This document shows positions 1 to 4,781 of a stretch of 22,667 nt of DNA, piece after piece. Both the position numbers and the translations under genes were made by a program. Source of the DNA: a virus; the IMG/VR virus record IMGVR_UViG_3300030419_006921, positions 1 to 22,667 of that record. The stretch is one strand, 5' to 3'. The notes below the pieces were generated by a model. It saw only the letters and a list, made by a program, of their open reading frames with translations, was not told the DNA's origin and did no database searches. Each line of letters starts with the position of its first letter. Position 1 is the stretch's first letter.

Positions 1-1
1 T

Positions 2-202
2 AACAAGGTAGAGTTATTAGAAACTTGGGTCGAAGACTTTAGTGATAGGGTAGCTAGAACTTGGGAAGAAATAAAAATCATAGACTCAACTGGTCATTTC
101 GAAGCGGATGATGAGGTAGGTAGTATATTTTCATCCATTAAAGAAACAATTGAAGAATTAAACCAATACATAGAAGAGGATACAAATGCCAAGAAAAGCT
201 AA
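2..202 (+). CDS. Unidentified protein, 3' end only (5' truncated)
   Basis: An open frame enters from the left edge and runs 66 codons to TAA at 200-202. The visible residues are acidic and helix-prone, rich in Glu, Asp and Ile, with segments such as LLETWVEDFSDRVARTWEEI and SIKETIEELNQYIEED, and end in a short basic tail NAKKS. The last 17 bases overlap the start of the late sigma gene, so the two are probably co-transcribed and translationally coupled. I do not recognise the family. Position next to a gp55-like factor makes a transcription-related partner conceivable (T4 gp33 works with gp55), but nothing in the residues shows this. The missing N-terminus prevents a firmer call. Confidence 0.6.
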   Translation, partial: NKVELLETWVEDFSDRVARTWEEIKIIDSTGHFEADDEVGSIFSSIKETIEELNQYIEEDTNAKKS

Positions 203-905
203 AAAAGGTTCACCAAGATATTACTTTACACAAGTAACTGAAGATGCTATAATCCGTTACAACAAGGAAGAACGGGCTTACATGAAACAACGAATCTACA
301 ACGACCATATCAGAAGGGCGTTTGATAAGTTGTGTGAGAATATCATTCATACATTTAAATTTTATTACTTTGATGTTCCAAGTGAACAAGTTAAACAAGA
401 AGTAATATCATTTTTGGTATTGAATATGCATAAATTCAAGGAAGGTAAAGGAAAAGCATTCTCATACTTTAGTATTGTAGCTAAAAACTATCTTATTCTC
501 CACAATAATAAAAACTATGCTCATTATAAATCACACGATGATTTGGATGTATTGGATTGGAACAAAAAGAATAAAGAGGAAATGGAAACAACCGAAGAAA
601 ATGAAAGTGTCAGAGAGTATGTAAATCAATTTATAGAATATTGGGAAAATAACATCACAAATGTCTTTTCAAGAAAAAAAGATATATTGGTTGCTGATTC
701 TGTATTAGAAATATTTAGAAGGTCTGAACATATAGAGAACTTCAACAAGAAGGCTTTATACATTATGATTCGTGAGATGAGTGGTTCTAAAACACAACAC
801 ATCACTCGTATTGTGAATACTATGAAGAAGTATCATCAGAACCTTTCTACTGAGTATTTAAATAATGGGATGATTGATACCCAAAGTACAGGTTCGTTTT
901 TGTAA
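186..905 (+). CDS. T4 gp55-like late-transcription sigma factor
   Basis: Probable phage sigma factor that redirects host RNA polymerase to late promoters, as T4 gp55 does at TATAAATA. The 239-residue protein has a basic N-terminus (MPRKAKKG). A sigma region 2-like block spans about residues 45-112: ENIIHTFKFYYFDV, then VKQEVISFLVLNMHKF, then GKGKAFSYFSIVAKNYLI and NNKNY. This matches the pattern of a helix, an amphipathic 'KF' turn and an aromatic S-Y-F helix seen in gp55 and reduced sigma-70 proteins. Residues about 188-218 (ALYIMIREMSG then TQHITRIVNTMKKYH) look like a helix-turn-helix comparable to region 4. It is longer than T4 gp55 (185 residues). The start at 186 follows GAGGAT. It is the last gene before the terminator at 962-985. 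Family assignment is from recognition, not a search. Confidence 0.8.
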   Translation: MPRKAKKGSPRYYFTQVTEDAIIRYNKEERAYMKQRIYNDHIRRAFDKLCENIIHTFKFYYFDVPSEQVKQEVISFLVLNMHKFKEGKGKAFSYFSIVAKNYLILHNNKNYAHYKSHDDLDVLDWNKKNKEEMETTEENESVREYVNQFIEYWENNITNVFSRKKDILVADSVLEIFRRSEHIENFNKKALYIMIREMSGSKTQHITRIVNTMKKYHQNLSTEYLNNGMIDTQSTGSFL

Positions 906-922
906 CAAAATGATATTACAAA

Positions 923-941
923 TTGTTACATAGAGTAACAA
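923..941. other. 7-5-7 stem-loop downstream of the sigma gene
   Basis: A perfect inverted repeat, TTGTTAC / ATAGA loop / GTAACAA, lies 18 bases after the sigma gene stop. The upstream TGTAAC at 901-906 could pair instead with GTTACA at 925-930, so two mutually exclusive stems are possible. There is no T-run, so this is not itself a terminator. It could be an RNA processing site or a protein-binding palindrome. Confidence 0.45.
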
Positions 942-961
942 AACAATACACAACATAAAAG

Positions 962-985
962 ACCACTTATTTAAGTGGTTTTTTA
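962..985 (+). terminator. Rho-independent terminator after the late sigma gene
   Basis: Stem ACCACTT / AAGTGGT with loop ATTT, followed directly by a run of six T (979-984). This is a standard intrinsic terminator on the plus strand, separating the sigma gene transcript from the pilin-like cassette. Confidence 0.85.
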
Positions 986-1011
986 TTGCCCACTTCTAAG
1001 TACAACAATAT

Positions 1012-1017
1012 TATAAT
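1012..1017 (+). promoter_or_regulatory. Possible -10 box for the envelope cassette
   Basis: TATAAT is a perfect sigma-70 -10 hexamer about 110 bases upstream of the first pilin-like gene. The only -35-like sequence seen, TTGCCC at 986-991, is 20 bases away, longer than the optimum. Transcription from here would give a leader of about 100 bases containing both hairpins at 1048-1096. Confidence 0.3.
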
Positions 1018-1047
1018 ATAAAAAAAACTTTAAAAATTAGGGTACTT

Positions 1048-1066
1048 TGGTACAGTTATTGTACCA
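1048..1066 (+). promoter_or_regulatory. 7-5-7 stem-loop in the leader of the pilin-like genes
   Basis: Perfect inverted repeat TGGTACA / GTTAT loop / TGTACCA. The first arm sequence is partly repeated just upstream (GGTAC at 1041-1045), so an alternative pairing with GTACC at 1061-1065 exists. This looks like an operator or leader RNA hairpin. It has no T-run. Confidence 0.45.
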
Positions 1067-1077
1067 TATAGGTAGGA

Positions 1078-1096
1078 ATAGGTTATTCGAACCTAT
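1078..1096 (+). promoter_or_regulatory. 7-5-7 stem-loop immediately upstream of the pilin-like genes
   Basis: Perfect inverted repeat ATAGGTT / ATTCG loop / AACCTAT, 30 bases before the ATG at 1127. Its right arm overlaps TATAAAGA at 1094-1101, one base off the T4 late consensus TATAAATA, so a protein or hairpin here could affect late transcription. The GGTTATTCGAACC core resembles a tRNA T-arm, but no acceptor or anticodon arm surrounds it. Confidence 0.45.
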
Positions 1097-1101
1097 AAAG
1101 A
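1094..1101 (+). promoter_or_regulatory. Near-consensus T4-type late promoter (TATAAAGA)
   Basis: One mismatch from the T4 late octamer TATAAATA, ending 25 bases before the ATG at 1127. A start about five bases downstream would leave room for the AAGGAG ribosome site at 1114-1119. In AT-rich DNA such near matches arise by chance, so support is weak. Confidence 0.3.
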
Positions 1102-1126
1102 AAAATACAAAACAAGGAGAACTGAA

Positions 1127-1774
1127 ATGTTCATAAACCTAATGAGAAAAATAAAGAGTAACAAAGGTAATTCACTAGCTGAATTCGCAGTTACTACAGC
1201 AATGATGGCTACACTAGCAACAACAGCCGCTCCAAAATTTGGTGCAGTTGGTGCAGGTGCTAAAGAAAAGAAAACGATGGCTAACATCGATAAGATTTTG
1301 ACTGTAGCTAACAACTATTATAACCAAACACTATCTGAAGAAGGAAAAGGTAGGTTTCCAGGACAAGAGAAATATGATGTCGCCGTTGGTGGAGTCGATT
1401 TAGCTGAAGGGGCATCAACAGATGAAACACTTGAAGCTTACATCGAAACAATACTTGACCAAAAAGTATCTTACACCGATGACCTAAGTGAATTCGTATA
1501 TGTTTTCTCACCATCTGCAGATGATGATGACGCATTACAAAATGATTGGATGAGTCTTGAAACTTCTGTTTCATTTGATGGTAATGATGAAATTGGAGCA
1601 CTTGACTTCAAACAAGACTTTGGTAACAATGGTCTACAATCACCATTTCAGGATGGTTCATACGCTTACTTAATCATACCAGGAAGTGGTAGTGGTACAT
1701 CCGCACAAGCACCAGTTGTTGTTGTGATTGATACAGAAAACCCATCAAAACTTCATAAGACTTTAGTACCTTAA
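1127..1774 (+). CDS. Type IV prepilin-like protein, Ala/Thr-rich stem
   Basis: Predicted exported, prepilin-processed protein of 215 residues. The N-terminus is a short basic leader ending in Gly14, then NSLAEFAVTTAMMATLATTA, which fits the prepilin peptidase rule: Gly at -1 and Glu at +5 (Glu19) followed by a helix. The helix is richer in Ala and Thr than classic pilins. After it come a charged KEKK segment, an NIDKILTVANNYYNQT helix, the phrase GRFPGQEKYD, an acidic middle (SADDDDALQ) and a C-terminal beta-rich region with VVVVIDT. AAGGAG lies seven bases before the ATG, supporting this start. The next gene, 30 bases downstream, encodes a textbook prepilin, so the two may form a pilus or pseudopilus tip pair. 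Assembly ATPase and prepilin peptidase genes are not in the window, so it would depend on host machinery. The exact role is unknown. Confidence 0.7.
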   Translation: MFINLMRKIKSNKGNSLAEFAVTTAMMATLATTAAPKFGAVGAGAKEKKTMANIDKILTVANNYYNQTLSEEGKGRFPGQEKYDVAVGGVDLAEGASTDETLEAYIETILDQKVSYTDDLSEFVYVFSPSADDDDALQNDWMSLETSVSFDGNDEIGALDFKQDFGNNGLQSPFQDGSYAYLIIPGSGSGTSAQAPVVVVIDTENPSKLHKTLVP

Positions 1775-1804
1775 TACAAACCAAATAACCGAAAGGAAAC
1801 ACAA

Positions 1805-2245
1805 ATGAAGAACATAACAAAAAACACATCAAAAGGTTTCACATTGATTGAACTTGTTATGGTTACAATCATATTAGGAATCTTAGCAGCTGTAGCTATT
1901 CCGAGATATCAAAAAACAGTTGATAACGCGGAAGCGGCAACAGAAAAAGCATTCGCTGATATGGTATGGGCAGGATTAGAAGAACACGCAGCCGAGACAT
2001 TGATGACCGATGGTCTTGAAGCTTGGCCTTATAATCCACTTGAGGTAATCAATAGAACCCGTAATGTACAAATCACAATGTTCGAGGGTGTTCCTGATGA
2101 AGATGGAGAGTGGCAGTTTAGTGTGGATGCCGTAGGTGAACCTGCGTTATTTCATCAAAGAAGAAATGATGAGATATGGTATTACACCTATGACTCACTC
2201 GCTTTTGAATTAGCCGAAACACCAACTCAATATACACAAGAATAA
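1805..2245 (+). CDS. Type IV pilin / type II secretion pseudopilin-like protein
   Basis: A classic prepilin of 146 residues: an 11-residue leader ending in KG, cleavage before Phe12, then FTLIELVMVTIILGILAAVA and IPRY. Glu16 is the conserved +5 Glu. The mature protein would be about 135 residues, the size of a GspG-type pseudopilin or small major pilin. The globular part is acidic, has no disulphide pair, and is rich in Trp/Tyr near the end (EIWYYTYDS). It follows the first prepilin-like gene with a clear AAAGGAA ribosome site. Prepilin peptidase recognition and inner-membrane insertion are established for this N-terminus. Whether it joins a host type IV pilus, poisons its assembly or serves secretion cannot be told from sequence. 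A pilin in a T4-type phage genome is unusual. Confidence 0.85.
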   Translation: MKNITKNTSKGFTLIELVMVTIILGILAAVAIPRYQKTVDNAEAATEKAFADMVWAGLEEHAAETLMTDGLEAWPYNPLEVINRTRNVQITMFEGVPDEDGEWQFSVDAVGEPALFHQRRNDEIWYYTYDSLAFELAETPTQYTQE

Positions 2246-2251
2246 TTTTTG

Positions 2252-2273
2252 GGGGATTGACAAACCAATCCCC
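2252..2273 (+). terminator. Stem-loop after the pilin pair, possible terminator
   Basis: GGGGATTG / ACAAAC loop / CAATCCCC, seven bases after the pilin stop. It is followed by a mixed TAATTATTATTAA tract rather than a clean T-run, so it may be a leaky terminator or 3' end stabiliser separating the pilin pair from the next genes. Confidence 0.55.
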
Positions 2274-2295
2274 TAATTATTATTAATACAATATT

Positions 2296-2745
2296 ATGTG
2301 GAAATCAAAATCAGATACAGAGACATACCTTGAGTTAGCACTAATTGGTGCTATTTGTTTTGTTTTGGGTTTCATCCTTTATTATGATGGACCTGAAACC
2401 CAATCACAAAACGAACAACAAGTCGAAAACTTCGATGAATACCCTTTGACCGCCTGGCAGACAACAGATAGAAAAGGTGGTGAGTGTGTAAAAGTAAAGT
2501 ATAGAGTTCAAAAAGATAATACTCGACTTTATATGTACAACTCCAACGGAAAGAAAGTTCATCAACAACCAATATCTTTAAGTCCACATAAGGATGGTAG
2601 AGATAGGGTAGAAACATATGTTTGGAAACTCTATCGAACCGAATGGACAGATAAGATACCACCTGGTGAATACTTGATTATAGTTGGAACAGATTATGAT
2701 AAATCACAATCAAGAAATCTAACTATTGAAATAGACATTTCATGA
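2296..2745 (+). CDS. Membrane-anchored protein with extracytoplasmic beta domain
   Basis: 149 residues. One transmembrane segment near the N-terminus (YLELALIGAICFVLGFILYY, about residues 11-30) anchors a soluble domain outside the cytoplasm. That domain looks beta-rich, with YRVQKDNTRLYMYNSNGKKV and a terminal IPPGEYLIIVGTDYD. The latter pattern resembles small Ig-like or FlgD-type folds, but I would not assign a family. The ATG has no good Shine-Dalgarno sequence, and an in-frame TAA at 2284-2286 leaves no alternative start, so translation may be weak. Its stop overlaps the next ATG (ATGA at 2742-2745), starting a tightly coupled three-gene set. Function unknown. Confidence 0.7.
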   Translation: MWKSKSDTETYLELALIGAICFVLGFILYYDGPETQSQNEQQVENFDEYPLTAWQTTDRKGGECVKVKYRVQKDNTRLYMYNSNGKKVHQQPISLSPHKDGRDRVETYVWKLYRTEWTDKIPPGEYLIIVGTDYDKSQSRNLTIEIDIS

Positions 2746-2864
2746 GTTGGACACCACTAATTATTATTTGTTTAGGTGTTTGTCTAATATGGGAATTGGA
2801 TGAAAGAAAAACAATAAAAAAATATAAGAAAAAAAAGAGAATTGAACAACAGAGAGAAAAATGA
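2742..2864 (+). CDS. 40-residue single-pass membrane peptide
   Basis: Short gene reading MSWTPLIIICLGVCLIWELD followed by a strongly basic tail (KKYKKKKRIEQQREK). It begins inside the stop of the upstream gene and its TGA overlaps the next ATG (ATGA at 2861-2864). These overlaps on both sides are the main evidence that it is real. The hydrophobic segment (about residues 4-18) followed by Lys/Arg predicts a small inner-membrane protein with a cytoplasmic basic tail. Its place between a membrane-anchored and a secreted protein suggests a shared envelope complex. Function unknown. Confidence 0.65.
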   Translation: MSWTPLIIICLGVCLIWELDERKTIKKYKKKKRIEQQREK

Positions 2865-3484
2865 AATACTTACCTTTATTATTTGTAAGTGTTATATATT
2901 CACAAGTAGATGAACAAGTATTAATAGACAACGATATACAACGAGTATCGGAGTTTAAAAGAGATGTGGCTTACGGACAAGATTGTGATGATACAGAATA
3001 CAGAGATTATAAAGGTTCACCTGCTTGGAAGGGTTATGGTGGGTGGTTATCCGAATGTGATTCAATCCGTTCTGTAAATTTAGATATAGAATTTACCGAA
3101 AGGTCAAAAAAACGAGCACAAGAAAAAGCAATTCAAGATAGTATTGATATGGCATCTATTGATGAGATGGATTTAGATTTAGATGCTATGTGGGAAAATA
3201 CAGTTTGGAATGAAATTGAAGATATAGCAGATGCAGAAGTTTATGAAACCGAACAAATAACGGCAGTTGCTGGTGTTCGTGGTGCTGAAGCAGAGGATGA
3301 GGCACTTGACCATCTTTATTACAGACGAAGTATGAAGGGGATTGCTCTTGTAGATTTACAAAAGGCTTATGGTAAGTTACAAAACAAAAAAAGCAAACTT
3401 ATAGAAATCAACCCTAATCATCCAAAGTTAAAAAAGATAAATACTTTAATATCTCAGTTAGAAATAAGAATGAAAAAAGTATAA
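2861..3484 (+). CDS. Secreted acidic protein with C-terminal coiled-coil
   Basis: 207 residues with a short signal peptide (MKYLPLLFVSVIYSQ, cleavage probably after residue 14 or 15). The N-terminal half holds two Cys (in GQDCDDTEYRDY and GWLSECDSIRS) that could form a disulphide in the periplasm. A very acidic stretch follows (IDEMDLDLDAMWENTVWNEI), then a basic helical C-terminus (LQKAYGKLQNKKSKLIEIN and LISQLEIRMKKV) likely to form a coiled coil. The segment VAGVRGAEAEDEAL reads like a conserved motif, but I cannot name the family. It is coupled to the membrane peptide upstream, so the three genes from 2296 probably act together at the envelope. Function unknown. Confidence 0.65.
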   Translation: MKYLPLLFVSVIYSQVDEQVLIDNDIQRVSEFKRDVAYGQDCDDTEYRDYKGSPAWKGYGGWLSECDSIRSVNLDIEFTERSKKRAQEKAIQDSIDMASIDEMDLDLDAMWENTVWNEIEDIADAEVYETEQITAVAGVRGAEAEDEALDHLYYRRSMKGIALVDLQKAYGKLQNKKSKLIEINPNHPKLKKINTLISQLEIRMKKV

Positions 3485-3540
3485 TATTCTTACAAAAAAC
3501 TAACAAAAAATAAGTAGATTTTCCCTTTTTTTCTAAATAT

Positions 3541-3601
3541 ATAAGATACTTATGATTGAAAAGTAGAAATACTTTTCAAGAAACCGGAAAAATAATCTTA
3601 T
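3541..3601 (+). promoter_or_regulatory. Structured leader upstream of the TonB-C-like gene
   Basis: A 10-bp perfect stem with a GAAA tetraloop (TTGAAAAGTA at 3556-3565, TACTTTTCAA at 3570-3579) sits inside a second pairing, ATAAGAT at 3541-3547 with ATCTTAT at 3595-3601. GAAACCGG lies in the right internal loop. There is no T-run, so it is not a terminator. It ends 22 bases before the ATG at 3624. It could be a leader RNA affecting stability or translation, or a protein-binding site. Confidence 0.4.
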
Positions 3602-3623
3602 CACTAAATAAAGGAGAAAACCG

Positions 3624-3968
3624 ATGAGAGCTATAGCATGTTTAATGCTAATGGGCGTATTGACCGCCCAAAACCTACTTCTAAATACTGAAGGTAGGAG
3701 TCAGTTACCTCAGCCCAAAGTACCATTCGTACTTACCTACTACGACATTAGAGAAGATATACTTTTAAAAAATCCAACAGGTAGAATCGTTGTTGACTTT
3801 TTCATAAATGAGAAAGGAGATGTAGAGAATCCTGTTATCAAGGATACTTTTAATATTGACCTCAATGAAGTAGTGTTAGATAAAGTCAGACAATCGAAAT
3901 ACATACCTGCATTACAAAATGGTCGACCTGTTAAAGTTAAGTACACTTTACCAATAGTTTTTAAATAA
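3624..3968 (+). CDS. Secreted stand-alone TonB C-terminal-like domain protein
   Basis: 114 residues: signal peptide MRAIACLMLMGVLTAQ, then a short linker and a domain with the TonB C-terminal pattern. Features are GRIVVDFFINEKGDVENPVI (about 52-71), a helix with VVLDKVRQSKYIPAL, then NGRPVKVKYTLPIVF at the end. The 'V-F-I-G-V-P' strand, the 'PA..NGRPV' turn and the terminal strand ending P-I-F are hallmarks of the family. In full TonB this domain is tethered by an inner-membrane helix and a Pro-rich spacer and touches the TonB box of outer-membrane receptors. Both the spacer and a lasting anchor are missing here. It would be released to the periplasm, where it might occupy receptors without energising them. 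That last step is inference. Good AAAGGAG ribosome site. Confidence 0.7.
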   Translation: MRAIACLMLMGVLTAQNLLLNTEGRSQLPQPKVPFVLTYYDIREDILLKNPTGRIVVDFFINEKGDVENPVIKDTFNIDLNEVVLDKVRQSKYIPALQNGRPVKVKYTLPIVFK

Positions 3969-3978
3969 CGGAGTATTA

Positions 3979-4296
3979 ATGATTGAATATATTGTTTTAG
4001 GTGTTTTAGCACCAGTCTTTCTAAATCTTATGCATTTATGTGTAGGAATTTATGTTGTCATACAACGAGGAAGCATAATGAGTTTAGGATTTAGTGGGAT
4101 GGGATTTCTTACCAAATCAATTGGAATGATTTTTTTTACATGGTTGGGTGTGAGTAAGTTACATATGGATTATCAGATATTTATTCCACTACTTACATTC
4201 TTTTGGTTCTTTACTCATGTCGTGGAAGCATTTGTGATACAACATTATATGGAAAAAAATGTACCTACATGGGTACAAAAATTACAACTAAAATAA
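3979..4296 (+). CDS. Three-TM membrane protein
   Basis: 105 residues, mostly hydrophobic. Likely membrane helices are about 4-28 (YIVLGVLAPVFLNLMHLCVG), 43-61 (FLTKSIGMIFFTWLGVSKL) and 64-88 (IFIPLLTFFWFFTHVVEAFV), with a short charged C-terminus. The spacing and the 'GFLTKSIGMIFF' helix are loosely reminiscent of small AtpI-type membrane proteins, but the similarity is too thin to name it. It starts 10 bases after the TonB-C-like gene with CGGAG as ribosome site and is followed by another small membrane peptide gene, so it belongs to the envelope cassette. Function unknown. Confidence 0.65.
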   Translation: MIEYIVLGVLAPVFLNLMHLCVGIYVVIQRGSIMSLGFSGMGFLTKSIGMIFFTWLGVSKLHMDYQIFIPLLTFFWFFTHVVEAFVIQHYMEKNVPTWVQKLQLK

Positions 4297-4305
4297 GGGG
4301 TTTAT

Positions 4306-4404
4306 ATGTTAGGTTTGTATATAGGATTAGGAATAACTTTTGTGGTACTATACATTGTCGCTAAGATTTATGCTGATGACTACAAGGATTTTTTTGAATT
4401 CTAA
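4306..4404 (+). CDS. 32-residue membrane peptide
   Basis: Reads MLGLYIGLGITFVVLYIVAK and then a short acidic/aromatic tail ending DFFEF. One membrane span with a Lys at its end. AAGGGG at 4294-4299 precedes the ATG, the gene is nine bases from the previous stop, and it ends just before a strong terminator, all of which argue for a real last gene of the operon. Too short to classify. Confidence 0.5.
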   Translation: MLGLYIGLGITFVVLYIVAKIYADDYKDFFEF

Positions 4405-4411
4405 ACAATAA

Positions 4412-4439
4412 AAAAAGGGGAATGAAAATTCCCCTTTTT
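4412..4439. terminator. Bidirectional terminator between converging genes
   Basis: A perfect 12-bp stem (AAAAAGGGGAAT with ATTCCCCTTTTT) closed by a GAAA tetraloop. It has T-runs in both directions, so it can end the plus-strand envelope cassette and the minus-strand lysine-rich gene. Confidence 0.9.
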
Positions 4440-4447
4440 ATTTTTTA

Positions 4448-4642
4448 TTACTTACTTCCAAAGACTTTTGAGAAGAAACCTTTTTTCTTCTTCTTACCTT
4501 TTTCAGATAGTTTCTTTCCTTTCTTCTTTTTCTTCTTCTTTACCTCTTCCATATTTGCTAAGTTCATTTCTGAAGCGTTAGCAGTTGGAACAGCACCAAA
4601 AAAGATTATAAGTGAGAGGATTCCAGTAAGTATTGATTTCAT
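4448..4642 (-). CDS. Secreted lysine-rich peptide
   Basis: 64 residues read from 4642 down. A clear signal peptide (MKSILTGILSLIIFFGAVPT then ANA) predicts cleavage after residue 23. The mature part is 41 residues with 17 Lys, in blocks of seven, two and five, ending GFFSKVFGSK. An upstream in-frame ATG at 4654 would add four residues, but GGAGAG at 4652-4647 sits at proper distance from the ATG at 4642, so I prefer the shorter form. The mature peptide would be extremely basic with an amphipathic aromatic end, suggesting binding to anionic surfaces such as membrane, LPS, cell wall or nucleic acid. Function is unknown. A role in lysis or envelope disturbance is possible, since a holin-like gene lies upstream on the same strand. 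Confidence 0.65.
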   Translation of the reverse strand: MKSILTGILSLIIFFGAVPTANASEMNLANMEEVKKKKKKKGKKLSEKGKKKKKGFFSKVFGSK

Positions 4643-4646
4643 AATA

Positions 4647-4652
4647 CTCTCC
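4647..4652 (-). promoter_or_regulatory. Ribosome binding site deciding the lysine-rich peptide start
   Basis: GGAGAG on the minus strand, four bases before the ATG at 4642. It overlaps the alternative ATG at 4654-4652 and so cannot serve that one. Confidence 0.6.
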
Positions 4653-4657
4653 ATTAA

Positions 4658-4690
4658 TAACGCGTTACGATTGAAAAATATATCAATCGT
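4658..4690 (-). promoter_or_regulatory. Twin palindromes upstream of the lysine-rich gene
   Basis: A perfect 10-bp palindrome TAACGCGTTA (4658-4667) adjoins an inverted repeat ACGATTGA (4667-4674) / TCAATCGT (4683-4690) with an 8-base spacer. They lie in the only room available for this gene's promoter, between its start and the upstream terminator, so an operator or leader hairpin is likely. The regulator is unknown. Confidence 0.4.
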
Positions 4691-4737
4691 TAATAAATAT
4701 TCTTATGAACCCATAATACACATTATTTAGAGCAAAA

Positions 4738-4764
4738 AAAAGGGGGAAATAGATTCCCCCTTTT
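4738..4764 (-). terminator. Terminator after the holin-like gene
   Basis: An 11-bp stem, AAAAGGGGGAA (4738-4748) with TTCCCCCTTTT (4754-4764), loop ATAGA. Read on the minus strand the stem is followed by a T-run (complement of A at 4734-4741). It separates the two minus-strand genes into independent transcripts. Confidence 0.85.
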
Positions 4765-4781
4765 CTGTGCACCGATAATAG

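Noticed and set aside
1078-1096. Possible tRNA T-arm (GGTTATTCGAACC)
   Set aside because: The loop has five bases instead of seven, and no acceptor, D or anticodon arm can be built around it.
4422-4730. Plus-strand Phe-rich open frame of 102 codons
   Set aside because: It is the antisense of the lysine-rich gene (Lys codons read as Phe), has no ribosome site and runs across the terminator stem.
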